DNA of 64,000 nt from Streptomyces sp. I6 (GCA_003725745.1 RHDP01000001.1:3549001-3613000), one strand, 5' to 3'. Counted from the stretch's first letter, positions 9,403 to 18,638 are shown. The notes: generated from the sequence alone by a model not told the origin. Program-made: numbers and translations.

Positions 9403-10377
9403 ATGCGCACCCTCGTCACCGGCGGCGCCGGCTTCATCGGCTCGGAGTACGTCCGGCGGTCGCTGGAAGCCGACCCGGCGGCGCGGATCACGGTCCTCGA
9501 CAGCCTCACGTACTCCGGCGTCGAGGCGAATCTGGCGCCGATCGCACGCCACCCGGGCTACCGGTTCGTCCGCGGCGACATCTGCGACCCCGATGTCGTC
9601 GACCAGGTGACGGCGGGTCATGACGCCGTCGTGCACTTCGCGGCCGAGTCGCACGTGGACCGGTCGATCGAGGGGGCGGGCCCGTTCGTCCGCACCAACG
9701 TCCTCGGCACCCAGGTCCTGCTGGACGCGGCACTGCGCCACCGCGTAGGAAGGTTCCTGCACGTGTCGACGGACGAGGTGTACGGCTCCATCAGCGAGGG
9801 CTCGTGGACGGAGGCATCGCCGCTGGCGCCCAACTCGCCGTACTCCGCGTCCAAGAGCGCCGCCGACCTCCTCGTGCTCGCCTACCACCGCACGCACGGC
9901 CTGGACGCGGTCGTCACCCGGTGCACGAACAACTACGGGCCCCACCAGTTCCCCGAGAAGGTCATCCCGCTCTTCATCACCCACCTGATCGACGGGCGGT
10001 CGATCCCCCTCTACGGCGACGGCCGCAACATCCGGGACTGGCTGCACGTCTCCGACCACTGCCGGGGCATCGAACTCGCCCTGCACCGGGGGAAGGCCGG
10101 AGAGGTCTACCACATCGGCGGTGGGACCGAGGTCAGCAACCACAAGCTCACCGGACTGCTGCTGGACGCCGTCGGCGCGGACTGGGACCGCGTCGAGTAC
10201 GTGGCCGACCGCAAGGGCCACGACCTGCGCTACTCGCTCGACGACTCCAAGATCCGCGAGCAGCTCGGCTACGCGCCGCTGGTCCCCTTCGCCGAAGGGC
10301 TGGCCGCCACCGTCGCCTGGTACCGCGACAACCGCTCCTGGTGGGAGCCGCTCAAGGCCCGGGCGGAGCTGCGGTGA
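9403..10377 (+). CDS. rmlB: dTDP-glucose 4,6-dehydratase
   Basis: A 324-residue extended short-chain dehydrogenase that oxidises C4 and dehydrates C6 of dTDP-glucose. The NAD motif GGAGFIGS is at residues 7-14. The active-site motifs STDEVYG (Thr, Asp, Glu) and YSASK are present, with NNYGPHQFPEKVIPLF and GDGRNIRDWLHV downstream as in all RmlB proteins. The start is ATG at 9403. Its stop overlaps the rmlD start by four bases (GTGA), showing translational coupling. Confidence 0.96.
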   Translation: MRTLVTGGAGFIGSEYVRRSLEADPAARITVLDSLTYSGVEANLAPIARHPGYRFVRGDICDPDVVDQVTAGHDAVVHFAAESHVDRSIEGAGPFVRTNVLGTQVLLDAALRHRVGRFLHVSTDEVYGSISEGSWTEASPLAPNSPYSASKSAADLLVLAYHRTHGLDAVVTRCTNNYGPHQFPEKVIPLFITHLIDGRSIPLYGDGRNIRDWLHVSDHCRGIELALHRGKAGEVYHIGGGTEVSNHKLTGLLLDAVGADWDRVEYVADRKGHDLRYSLDDSKIREQLGYAPLVPFAEGLAATVAWYRDNRSWWEPLKARAELR

Positions 10378-11276
10378 CCACCCGCTGGCTGGTCACCGGT
10401 GCGGGCGGGATGCTCGGCCGGGACATGCTGGCCGAACTCGCCGCCGACCCCGAAGCGAGGGTGACCGGGCTGACCCGCGGCGAGCTGGACATCGCCGAGC
10501 AGGGGGCGGTGTACGCGGCCGTCGCCGGGCACCACGTGGTCGTCAACTGCGCCGCGTGGACGGACGTCGACGCCGCCGAGTGCGCCGAGGAGGCCGCGAC
10601 CGCGGTCAACGGCACCGGCGTGCGCCACCTGGCACGCGCCTGCGCGGGCAGCGGCTCCCTCCTGCTGCACGTCTCCACCGACTACGTCTTCGCCGGCGAC
10701 GCCGGGCACCCGTACCCCGAGGGCGCGCCGACCGCCCCGGTCAACGCCTACGGCCGGAGCAAGCTGGCCGGGGAGCGCGCGGTGGCCGAGCTTCTGCCGG
10801 GCACCGGCTACACCGTGCGCACGGCCTGGCTGTACGGCGCCCACGGGCGCAACTTCGTCCGGACGATGCTCGAACTCGCCTGCCTGCGCGAGACGCTGGA
10901 CGTGGTCGCGGACCAGCACGGCCAGCCGACATGGTCCCGCGCGCTCGCGCGGCAGCTTGCGGCGCTGGGCCGTGCCGCCCTCACCGGCCGGGCCCCGGCG
11001 GGTGTCTACCACGGCACGGCGGCCGGCCGAACCACCTGGTACGGGCTGGCCCACGAGACCTTCCGGCTGAGCGGTCTCGACCCCGAGCGGATCCGCCCGG
11101 TGGGTGCGGCGGCCTTTCCCCGGCCCGCGCCCCGGCCGGCGTTCGGGGTGCTGGGGCACGACGGCTGGTCCCGTGCGGGTGTCCCGTCCCAGCTCCGGTG
11201 GGACGACCAGCTGTCCACGGCGCTGGGAACATCCGGGTTCGCTGAGCTGGCCGCGGCGGCCCGGGCGGTCGGCTGA
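10374..11276 (+). CDS. rmlD: dTDP-4-dehydrorhamnose reductase
   Basis: A 300-residue short-chain reductase that makes dTDP-L-rhamnose, the last pathway step. It has the NADPH motif GAGGMLG at residues 9-15, NCAAWTDVDAAE, STDYVFAGD, and the catalytic YGRSK. The GTG at 10374 overlaps the rmlB stop. With rmlA, rmlC and rmlB the full pathway is present. A terminator follows and separates it from the convergent glycosyltransferase. Confidence 0.95.
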   Translation: MTTRWLVTGAGGMLGRDMLAELAADPEARVTGLTRGELDIAEQGAVYAAVAGHHVVVNCAAWTDVDAAECAEEAATAVNGTGVRHLARACAGSGSLLLHVSTDYVFAGDAGHPYPEGAPTAPVNAYGRSKLAGERAVAELLPGTGYTVRTAWLYGAHGRNFVRTMLELACLRETLDVVADQHGQPTWSRALARQLAALGRAALTGRAPAGVYHGTAAGRTTWYGLAHETFRLSGLDPERIRPVGAAAFPRPAPRPAFGVLGHDGWSRAGVPSQLRWDDQLSTALGTSGFAELAAAARAVG

Positions 11277-11351
11277 CCGCCGCGTTTCGCCGGTGTCGAG
11301 GGCATGGGGCGCTCTACCCGCCGGGGTCACGCCGCCGGGCGCACACGGCGA

Positions 11352-11380
11352 GGGCTCCCGGCCGGAACCGCCGGGAGCCC
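11352..11380. terminator. Bidirectional hairpin between rmlD and the glycosyltransferase gene
   Basis: GGGCTCCCGGC (11352-11362) pairs perfectly with GCCGGGAGCCC (11370-11380) around a seven-base loop. It sits between two convergent genes and could serve both. Confidence 0.8.
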
Positions 11381-11486
11381 CGGGCGCTCCGCGCGTTCTC
11401 TGACGACCGGCCGCCACCGGTGGCCGGCGTCGCCGCCTCCCCCGCGCCCGGCCGGGCGCGGGGAACGCCGTCCTCGGCCCGGTCGC

Positions 11487-12761
11487 TCAGACCTTCAGCG
11501 GCCCGCCGCAGCGTGCTGCGCCGTCCTTCATGGCGATGAGGTTGGCCACGACGTAGGAGATGCGGTTCTTGGAGTGCCAGTCGGTCGGGAAGTACGTGAC
11601 CAGGCGGGAGTTCTGGAACCGCGCCTCGATCTCGGGGACGAAGGCGCGGTACTGGTTGTCGGTGTAGTACCAGAACGAGTTCTCGTTGTAGAACGCGACG
11701 TGGGTGGGGTCCTGGTAGGCGCCGCGGCCGTCGGAGCTGGGCGTCATGGTCAGGAGCATGCCGCCGGGCGCGAGCAGCCGGTACAACTCGTTGATCAGCG
11801 GCACCTTGGCGGGTACGTGCTCCAGGAAGTCGACGGCGCGCATCAGGCCGACGGAGTCGTCCGGCAGGTCCAGCCGCTCAGGCAGGGTCGCGACGATGTC
11901 CACGCCCTCCCCCGGGTACTGGTCCACGCCCAGGTAGCCGGGCGGCTTGCGGTGGGCCGCGCCGAGGTCCAGGGCGAGCAGTCCGCGGCGCTGCGTCCAG
12001 GCGAGGGCGTTGGCCTCGACGTACTTGTCGTACAGCGCCACCGTCTCGCGCTGGATGCGTGCGTTGATCTCGGGGTCGCGCTGGGTGTTCGTGGAGTGGA
12101 TGCGCTGGAGGTACAGGCAGCGGTCGATGTGGTGGAAGTCCCCCGCCTGGAACAGACGGCACATCAGGTCCTGGTCGTCGAGGACCGTGCGGGTGGCGTC
12201 GTACCCGCCTACCTTGTCGTAGACGTCCTTGCGGAAGGCGCGTACGTGGTTGGGCGCGTACCAGATGTAGGAGACGTTGTGCGGCGTCGGCGCCATCGAC
12301 GTGGCGGCCAGCAGCCGGCGGCCGTCCACGTCCACCTCCTGGTACTGCCAGCCGTAGACCTCGTTGAACCGGGAGTCGTCGCGTCCGCCGTCCTCGGTGA
12401 TCTGGGCGGTGTTGCTGTAGACCAGCACGGCCTCCGGGTGTTCGTCGAACGCCTTCCCCAGCTCCGCCAGGCAGTCCCTCGCCAGGAGGTCGTCGTGGTC
12501 GAGTTCCACGAGGATCTCACCGCGGGCGAGTTCGCACGCCCTGCGCTTGGCCGCACCCACTCCCCTGACCTCGTCCGCGATCTCCACCCGCACGCGGTCG
12601 TCCGGCCGCTCCGGCCGCCACCGGGCGCCGTTGTTGAGCAGCACGATCCACTCCCAGTCGGAGCTGGACTGCGCCTGCAGGGTCGCCAGGCACTCGTCCA
12701 GGAAGCGGGGCCGGTGGCTGGGGGTGAAGATGGAGAACCTCGGTGTCGTGTTCGGCTTCAT
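11487..12761 (-). CDS. Family 2 glycosyltransferase fused to a SAM-dependent methyltransferase
   Basis: A 424-residue two-domain protein. Residues ~8-230 are a GT-A fold glycosyltransferase: FSIFTPSHRPRFLDECL, GVGAAKRRACELA, and the metal-binding ELDHDD. Residues ~265-400 are a class I methyltransferase: LLALDLGAAHRKPPGYLGVD (glycine loop), RAVDFLEHVPAK (motif II), and LLAPGGMLLTMTPS. The ATG at 12761 has AGGCAGGTAG upstream. It starts seven bases after the TPR gene, so they form an operon convergent to rml. Transferring and methylating a sugar, perhaps rhamnose, is an inference from position. Confidence 0.85.
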   Translation of the reverse strand: MKPNTTPRFSIFTPSHRPRFLDECLATLQAQSSSDWEWIVLLNNGARWRPERPDDRVRVEIADEVRGVGAAKRRACELARGEILVELDHDDLLARDCLAELGKAFDEHPEAVLVYSNTAQITEDGGRDDSRFNEVYGWQYQEVDVDGRRLLAATSMAPTPHNVSYIWYAPNHVRAFRKDVYDKVGGYDATRTVLDDQDLMCRLFQAGDFHHIDRCLYLQRIHSTNTQRDPEINARIQRETVALYDKYVEANALAWTQRRGLLALDLGAAHRKPPGYLGVDQYPGEGVDIVATLPERLDLPDDSVGLMRAVDFLEHVPAKVPLINELYRLLAPGGMLLTMTPSSDGRGAYQDPTHVAFYNENSFWYYTDNQYRAFVPEIEARFQNSRLVTYFPTDWHSKNRISYVVANLIAMKDGAARCGGPLKV

Positions 12762-12768
12762 CTGGGGG

Positions 12769-13404
12769 CTACCTGCCTGGGCTCGTGGTGGGTGAGGGGC
12801 TCGGCCTCGTGGCGTCCCTGAACTTCGCGGGTACCTTGGCGTGCAGCGAGGCGTCGACCGCGACGGCACGGCGGTAGGCGTCCAGGGCCTCGCTGTCCCG
12901 GCCCTTCCCCGCCAGCGTCTCGCCGAGCTGGAAGTGGGCCGTGGAGGCTTGCGGATCGACGCTGACGGTCCGTTCCAGCAGCGTGATGGCCCGGTCGGGA
13001 TCGCTCGCCTTGACCAGCACGGCCTGGTTGAACAGGGCCGAGGTGAAGGAGGGATCGGCCTTCAGCGCGGCGTCGTACGCCCTGAGGGCCTCGGCCGGCC
13101 TGCCGCTCTGCTGGGCGACGACGCCCACGTTGTACCAGGCGAGCTTGTTGTCCGGGTCCATCTCCAGGACCCGGCGGAAGGTGGCTTCGGCCCCGCTGAG
13201 GTCCTGGTGCTGCGCCTGCAGCAGGCCGGCCTGCAGCAGCGCTTCGGCGGTGAGTGCCGTACGGGCGGCCGTCTCGGACGTGCCGTCCGCGGCGGTGGTT
13301 TCCGACGGGGTCATGACGGCCCACGTGGCCGTTCCGGCGGCGGCCACGGCCGCCGCGCCGACCCCCGTCCACAGTCGCCTACGTTTCACTTGGTCACATC
13401 TCAT
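12769..13404 (-). CDS. Membrane-anchored TPR protein
   Basis: About 211 residues: a short basic N-terminus (KRRRLW), one transmembrane helix (GVGAAAVAAAGTATWAVM), then four tetratricopeptide repeats (for example AEATFRRVLEMDPDNKLAWY and AEALRAYDAALKADPSFTSA). It is likely anchored with the repeats outside the membrane, as a docking surface. The ATG at 13404 has a poor ribosome site; GTG at 13389 or an upstream start cannot be excluded. It precedes the glycosyltransferase-methyltransferase gene by seven bases and probably works with it. Confidence 0.8.
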   Translation of the reverse strand: MRCDQVKRRRLWTGVGAAAVAAAGTATWAVMTPSETTAADGTSETAARTALTAEALLQAGLLQAQHQDLSGAEATFRRVLEMDPDNKLAWYNVGVVAQQSGRPAEALRAYDAALKADPSFTSALFNQAVLVKASDPDRAITLLERTVSVDPQASTAHFQLGETLAGKGRDSEALDAYRRAVAVDASLHAKVPAKFRDATRPSPSPTTSPGR

Positions 13405-13947
13405 GGAGTCGGGATGACGATTCGGCGGGATATGCCGCTGAACCATCGCGATTGCTGCCAAAGTTACGAGGTGACCGGTATGTCGTCATTCGTGGTGGAG
13501 GCCCGGTCCGGGCACATCACCCGAACGGCACGCATCGTGCGCCGTGCGGGCCGCTTCCGGGGCCCGAATTCCGTTGTATGAACTGGTTATTCGGGTCCGC
13601 GTTCGGCAACTCTCCCCACCGGCCCACCGGCCCACCGGCCCACCGGCCCACCGGCCCACCGGCCCCCGCCCCGTCCGGCAGCCGGGCCGCCGGAACCGCG
13701 GCAGGCACGGCTCCGGCCCGGTGCCGCCGGCCGTCCGTACCCGCGCCGAACGGCGGAACGCGTCGCCGCCGCCCGGACGCAGAGCCGGGTCCGGCACCGG
13801 GCATCTGCTCCTCGGCGCAGCTCGGTGGCCGACCGGGATGCGCCGGCGCCGGGGGCGGCGCCGCGGCGATCCACCGGGTGGACCGACGGGACGCCCGGCC
13901 GGCCGGAGCGGGAGCGGCACGGGTCGGCGCCCGGACGCCGCCGGCGG
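13405..13947. other. Intergenic region with an 8-bp tandem repeat
   Basis: No gene is supported. It should hold the promoter of the TPR operon near 13410-13560, which is the only less GC-rich part (ATTGCTGCCAAAGTTACGAG). An 8-bp repeat array lies at 13615-13662. Confidence 0.5.
13615..13662. repeat. Six copies of an 8-bp unit
   Basis: Six perfect copies of CCCACCGG in tandem. The unit is not a multiple of three and lies outside genes. Confidence 0.95.
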
Positions 13948-14688
13948 TCACTCGCCGATGCGCACCAGCGCCAGCGTGATGTTGTCCGGCCCGCCCGCCT
14001 CGATGGCCGCCTTCCACAGCTCATAGGCGGCCCTGCCGTCCTCGTGGACCCGCAGCAGGCTCTGGAGCTCCTCGTCCGGTACCGGGTCCGTCAGCCCGTC
14101 GGTGCACACGAGGCAGCGGCCGCCCGGGGGCAGCGAGGTGGTCGCGACATGAGGGGTGACCGGGGTGTAGGAGGGGCCGCCGCCGAGCGTCTGGGTGACC
14201 GCCGTCGTCACGCGCCGCCCCGGCCGGGGCGGTGGGCTGTCGTCCACGCTCAGCTGCCGCAGTCCGTCCTCGGCCGCCTCGTACACCTTGCTGTCGCCGA
14301 CGTTGAACACCGTCACCGAGCCGGGCAGGACCACGACGCCCGCGACCGTGGTGCCCATCGTGAGCAGATCGGGATTGCCGTCGGCGGCCGCGTACACCAT
14401 GCGGTTGCACATGTTCAGCGCGTCGCCGACGGCGTCCTCGCCGTCCAGCCCGGGGCCGAGCGCGGCGAGCTGCCGCACCACGAGCGCGCTGGCCACCTCA
14501 CCGGCGGGCTGCCCGCCGAGTCCGTCGGCGACCGCGGCGACCAGCGGGGTGCCCAGCGGGAAGAGCAGGGTCTGCGGATTCTCCGTCACGGTGCCGCACA
14601 GCGTCCAGGGGCCCGCGACGAGGCTGTCCTCGTTGTGCTCGCGGACCAGCCCGGCGTCGCTCAGCGCGGTCACGGCTATGTAGGGCAT
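13948..14688 (-). CDS. PP2C-family serine/threonine phosphatase
   Basis: A 246-residue soluble PPM/PP2C phosphatase that removes phosphate from Ser/Thr of proteins. The metal-binding aspartate motifs are all present: HNEDS, VADGLGG, NVGDSKVY, CTDGLTD and GPDNITL. No membrane helix or sensor domain is present, so it is a bare catalytic domain. ATG at 14688 was chosen because MPYIAVTALSD begins the domain; GTG at 14715 is an alternative. No kinase gene is adjacent. Confidence 0.9.
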   Translation of the reverse strand: MPYIAVTALSDAGLVREHNEDSLVAGPWTLCGTVTENPQTLLFPLGTPLVAAVADGLGGQPAGEVASALVVRQLAALGPGLDGEDAVGDALNMCNRMVYAAADGNPDLLTMGTTVAGVVVLPGSVTVFNVGDSKVYEAAEDGLRQLSVDDSPPPRPGRRVTTAVTQTLGGGPSYTPVTPHVATTSLPPGGRCLVCTDGLTDPVPDEELQSLLRVHEDGRAAYELWKAAIEAGGPDNITLALVRIGE

Positions 14689-14782
14689 CGGTGGTCCCGC
14701 CTCACCGCAGTGCACGGCATGTCCGTGTACCCATTGTCGCGCGGACGCCGCCGCGGGGTCCGGCGGGCGCCCGGCGGCGGCA

Positions 14783-15943
14783 CTACAGCCAGTCCCGGCG
14801 CTTGAAGACCAGGTACAGGCCGATGCACACCAGCGCCATCAGCGCGAGGGCGAACGGGTAGCCGAAGCGCCAGTCGAGCTCGGCCATGTGGTCGAAGTTC
14901 ATGCCGTAGACGGTGCCGATGAGGGTGGGCGCGAAGAGGATGGCGGCCCAGCTGGAGATCTTCTTGATCTCGTTGTTCTGGGCGTGGCCGGCCTCGGCGA
15001 GCATCTTCATCTCCTCGTTCTGCGCCTGCGAGACGAGCGTCGCGTTGACGGTGAGGATGTCGCCGAGCGCCTGGCGGAAACCGTTGACCCGCTCGGCCAC
15101 GGTGGTGGCGTGGTCCGCGACGTCCCGCAGGTAGCGCTGCAGCTCCTCGTCCGTGCCGTACTTCTGGAAGCCCGCCTGCAGCCCGTTCATGATCGTCAGC
15201 AGCGGCCGGGTGGCCCGCTGGAAGTCGACGACCTCGCGGGACAGCTCGTAGATCCGCCGGGAGACCCTCGGGTCGCCGCGGAAGACCTCGGTCTCGATCT
15301 CGTCGATGTCGTGCAGCAGGCCCGCGATCACCGGGGCGTAGCCGTCGACGACCGCGTCCAGGATGGCGTACAGCACCGCCTCGGGACCGAGGGCCAGCAG
15401 CTCCGGGTCCGCCTCCAGCCGGCTGCGGACGACCGCCAGGTCCGGGGCCTGGCTGTGCCGCACGGTGAGGACGAACTCCGGGCCGACGAAGACGTGGATC
15501 TCGCCGAAGTCCACCTCCTCGGCCTCGTCCAGGTAGCGGGCCGGGCGCAGCACGACGAACAGCGTCTTCCCGTACCGCTCCAGCTTGGGGCGCTGATGGG
15601 CGACGATGGCGTCCTCGACGGCCAGTTCGTGCAGCCCGAACTGCTCGGCAGCCTCCCAGAGCTGGGCCGGGGAGGGCCGGAACAGCCCGATCCAGGCCAT
15701 CGTGCCCGGTTCTCCGGGGAGCCGGTGGTAGATCTCCGCCAGCGACGCGGGGGTCTCCACCCGGCGCCCGTCGCGGTACAGGGCGGCGTCCACGAGGCTG
15801 CGCTCCAGCGGGGCCGGCTCCGGCGACTCGTGCTCCGCCCGCGGATCCATCGACTGCTCGGGGGCGGGGTCGGCCTGCCGGGCGGGCCCGGCCCGTAGCG
15901 GCCACCTGCCCGCCCGCGTCGCGCGCGGACGCCTGTCGGACAT
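14783..15943 (-). CDS. corA: CorA-family magnesium/cobalt transporter
   Basis: A 386-residue divalent-metal channel. A disordered Pro/Arg-rich head of ~45 residues precedes the cytoplasmic domain (to ~310), with long helices rich in Glu; two C-terminal transmembrane helices flank the selectivity loop with the signature YGMNF. The C-terminus KRRDWL is the usual basic gate region. ATG at 15943 has GAGG eight bases upstream. It is a single-gene unit, 94 bases upstream of the phosphatase on the same strand. Confidence 0.92.
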   Translation of the reverse strand: MSDRRPRATRAGRWPLRAGPARQADPAPEQSMDPRAEHESPEPAPLERSLVDAALYRDGRRVETPASLAEIYHRLPGEPGTMAWIGLFRPSPAQLWEAAEQFGLHELAVEDAIVAHQRPKLERYGKTLFVVLRPARYLDEAEEVDFGEIHVFVGPEFVLTVRHSQAPDLAVVRSRLEADPELLALGPEAVLYAILDAVVDGYAPVIAGLLHDIDEIETEVFRGDPRVSRRIYELSREVVDFQRATRPLLTIMNGLQAGFQKYGTDEELQRYLRDVADHATTVAERVNGFRQALGDILTVNATLVSQAQNEEMKMLAEAGHAQNNEIKKISSWAAILFAPTLIGTVYGMNFDHMAELDWRFGYPFALALMALVCIGLYLVFKRRDWL

Positions 15944-16156
15944 CGCCTGCACCTCGTCTGGCGGGAATCGCTCGATCGCCGCATCATCGGGCGATACGGC
16001 ACGAACAGCCTATTTCGCAGCCGCCGCGACCGCGATCACTGCCGTCCGGCCGGGGCCGCGATCACTGCCACTCAGGCCGGGGCCGCCATCGCCTCGGTCC
16101 GGGAACGGGCCGCCATCACGTCGGTCCGGGCACGGCCGCCGACGCAGCCGCACCGG

Positions 16157-16708
16157 CTACTTCAGCGCCAGGACGACGAACGCCCCGACGAGACCCAGGA
16201 CCAGGGCGAACCCCGCCGGAGCCCAGCCGCCGTCCCGCCACGGGAAGCGCGCGTCGAGCGAGAGCCGCAGCGGTCCCACCGCGGCGACGGTGAGCGCGCC
16301 GACGGCCAGGACCATCGGATAGACGAAGGCGGTGCCGGCGGCCGTCCACAGGTCGATCACCGGGGCGATCGCCATGGCGCCGACCATGACCCCGACGCAG
16401 GCCGCCGCCGAGAGCGGAGTCAGCAGCCCGGCGGCAAGGCCCAGCCCGCCCAGCAACTCGGCGACCCCCGCCAGGCCCGCGTAGAACACGCCGGGGTCCC
16501 AGCCGAGCTGGGAGAAGCCCCGGCCCGCCCCGTCCAGGCCGGGGCCGTCGAACCAGCCGAACAGCTTCTGCGCCCCGTGCCCCGCCAGGACCAGGCCGAC
16601 GGCCAGCCGCAGCAGCAGCACGCCCGCGTCGGCCGCGCCCACCGCGACGGGCGCCGTGCCCCCGTCGGGATCCTCGGAATGCCGGACACGCCCGGTCGGG
16701 AGTTTCAT
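16157..16708 (-). CDS. DoxX-family membrane protein
   Basis: A 183-residue membrane protein with four hydrophobic helices and the DoxX motif LRLAVGLVLAGHGAQKLFGW near residue 38. In this family the GHGxxKLFG motif is constant, and members have been linked to thiol or quinone redox chemistry. ATG at 16708 is preceded by a strong AGGAGGTGA site. The upstream 330 bases are shared with the phytase gene on the other strand. Confidence 0.9.
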   Translation of the reverse strand: MKLPTGRVRHSEDPDGGTAPVAVGAADAGVLLLRLAVGLVLAGHGAQKLFGWFDGPGLDGAGRGFSQLGWDPGVFYAGLAGVAELLGGLGLAAGLLTPLSAAACVGVMVGAMAIAPVIDLWTAAGTAFVYPMVLAVGALTVAAVGPLRLSLDARFPWRDGGWAPAGFALVLGLVGAFVVLALK

Positions 16709-17044
16709 GGTGGTGTCACCTCCTGCGCCGATGCCGCAGGTCCCGGGGGCCGCCGAAACGGGTCTCCGGGGCGGGCCGTCGGCACGGTCGGGCGGAAAGC
16801 GGTCGTGGGGCACACACCGGTGGATTCGCGCCTCACCATCGATACTGCCCTTCCCCGCGAAGGTCGGCCACGTGCGCGGCGTGCACCCGGGGCACCGTGC
16901 GCCGGACACGTTCACGGCGTGCGCCCGTGGGCGACACGTTCACGGTGTGCTCACCCGAGGACCGTGCGCCGGACGCCGGGCCGTCATCGGCCGCTTCCAC
17001 CCTCAACGGGAAGTCGTCATGTTCCCGACATGAAGGAGTGCGTG
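16709..17044. other. Divergent promoter region between doxX-like and phytase genes
   Basis: No gene is supported. It contains the PHO-box-like direct repeats at 16905-16950 and should contain the promoters for both flanking genes. Confidence 0.6.
16905..16950 (+). promoter_or_regulatory. PHO-box-like direct repeats upstream of the phytase gene
   Basis: Two 18-base direct repeats, GACACGTTCACGGCGTGC (16905-16922) and the same with one change (16933-16950), lie 28 bases apart. Each contains GTTCAC, the core of the PhoP direct-repeat unit in Streptomyces. Classical PHO boxes have units 11 bases apart, so the spacing here is atypical. Control by PhoP is inferred from the downstream phytase. Confidence 0.5.
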
Positions 17045-18367
17045 GTGAGCAGACACCTTCCCCGCCGGCCGGCCGCCGTCGTCCTGGGCGTGGTCCTCGT
17101 GGCCTCCGCCGCCCTCCCGGCCGCCGCGCACACTGCCGCAGCGCCCGCCGAACCCACCGCCCCCACCCTGCCGGCCGTCACCCCCACCGCCGAGACACCC
17201 ACGCTCTACGACGACGAGGCGGGCGGCAACGCCGACGCCGACGACCCCGCGATCTGGCGCGACACCACCGACCCCGCCCGCAGTCTGGTGATCGCGACGG
17301 CCAAGGAGGGCGGACTGCGGGTGTACGACCTCGACGCCCGGCCGGTGCAGTCCATCGCGGCGCCCGCGCCCGCCCGCCCCGGCGACGCGCCCGGCCGGTT
17401 CAACAACGTGGACCTCGTGCACGGACTGCGGCTGCCGTCCGGCCGCGCCGACCTCTCGGTCACCAGCGACCGCGGGCACGACCGCCTGCGCATCCACCGC
17501 ATCGACCCCGAACGCCCCGGCGGCCCCCTCACCGACGTCACCGACCCCGCCGTGCCGCCGGTCTTCTCCGGCGACCAGGACGAGATCAACGAGCAGCGGA
17601 CCGCCTACGGCCTCGCCACCTGGACCGACCGGGGCAGCGGCCGCTCCTACGCCCTGGTGAGCCGCCGGGCGAGCACCGAGGTCGCGCTCCTGGAGCTGCG
17701 GCCGACGGCCGCGGGCACCGTCACCTACCGCACGGTGCGCACCCTCGCGCTGCCGTCCTCCTTCCGCCTGCCCGACGGCACCGCCTGGACGCCGTGCGGT
17801 GAGCCCGGTGACGCCCCGCAGGTCGAGGGCATGGTCGTCGACCCGGCGAACGGAATGCTCTACGCCGGCCAGGAGGACGTCGGGATCTGGCGGGTCCGCG
17901 CCGATCTCACCGGCACGCCCCGGCTCGTCGACAAGGTCCGGGAGTACGGCGTCCCCGCCGCCTACGACGAGAAGACCGGGGAGTGCGCCGCGGGGGCCGA
18001 CCCCGGCTTCGGCGGCACGCACCTCTCCGCCGACGTCGAGGGGCTGACCCTGCTCACCGAGCCCGGCGGCGACGGCTACATCCTGGCGTCGAGTCAGGGC
18101 GACGACGGCTTCGCCGTCTACGACCGCGAGGTGGACGAGCGCAACGAGTACGAGGGCGGCTTCCGCGTCACCGCCGCCTCGCCCGCCCTCGACGGCGCCG
18201 AGGAGAGCGACGGCGCGGCGGTGCTCAGCGCACCGCTCGGCGCGAAGTACCCGAAGGGCCTGCTCGTCGTGCAGGACGGGCACGACACACCGGGGGACGG
18301 CGACCGCGGGGCCACCGGCTTCACGTTCGTGGACCTCGGCGCCGTCAAGAAGCGGGCCGGCCTCTGA
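17045..18367 (+). CDS. Secreted beta-propeller phytase
   Basis: A 440-residue exported enzyme that releases phosphate from phytate. A typical Sec signal (RRPAAVVLGVVLVASAALPAAAHT) is followed by the six-bladed propeller: DADDPAIWRDTTDPARS, VIATAKEGGLRVYDL, NNVDLVHGL, VEGMVVDPANGMLYAGQEDV, SADVEGLTLL, LASSQGDDGFAVYD. These are the calcium- and phosphate-binding motifs of the family. GTG at 17045 is seven bases after AAGGAG, which fixes the start. It is followed by a hairpin. The nearby pstSCAB operon fits a shared phosphate-starvation role. Confidence 0.93.
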   Translation: MSRHLPRRPAAVVLGVVLVASAALPAAAHTAAAPAEPTAPTLPAVTPTAETPTLYDDEAGGNADADDPAIWRDTTDPARSLVIATAKEGGLRVYDLDARPVQSIAAPAPARPGDAPGRFNNVDLVHGLRLPSGRADLSVTSDRGHDRLRIHRIDPERPGGPLTDVTDPAVPPVFSGDQDEINEQRTAYGLATWTDRGSGRSYALVSRRASTEVALLELRPTAAGTVTYRTVRTLALPSSFRLPDGTAWTPCGEPGDAPQVEGMVVDPANGMLYAGQEDVGIWRVRADLTGTPRLVDKVREYGVPAAYDEKTGECAAGADPGFGGTHLSADVEGLTLLTEPGGDGYILASSQGDDGFAVYDREVDERNEYEGGFRVTAASPALDGAEESDGAAVLSAPLGAKYPKGLLVVQDGHDTPGDGDRGATGFTFVDLGAVKKRAGL

Positions 18368-18391
18368 CGCAGCGGCGGCTGTACGCACGGT

Positions 18392-18426
18392 GTGGGCGCC
18401 CCGGCAGGACCCCCGGGGGCGCCCAC
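18392..18426 (+). terminator. Hairpin terminator after the phytase gene
   Basis: GTGGGCGCCCC (18392-18402) pairs perfectly with GGGGCGCCCAC (18416-18426) around a 13-base loop, 25 bases after the stop. Confidence 0.8.
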
Positions 18427-18638
18427 CGGACCCGCCACGGCACACCAGGCCGTGCGTCGCGCGGGACCCGGTCCGCCGTGGCGGCGCCGCGGCACGGGAC
18501 GGAGCGGCGCCCCGCCCGACGGTGCGCCCGAGGACGGAGAGGGAAGGGGCCGGTCCGGGGCCGTCGGCCTGTGCGCGGCCGGGGCCGCGAGCCCCCACGG
18601 GGTTCGGGGCCGTCATCCCGCATGGCTCGCGGCGGCCG

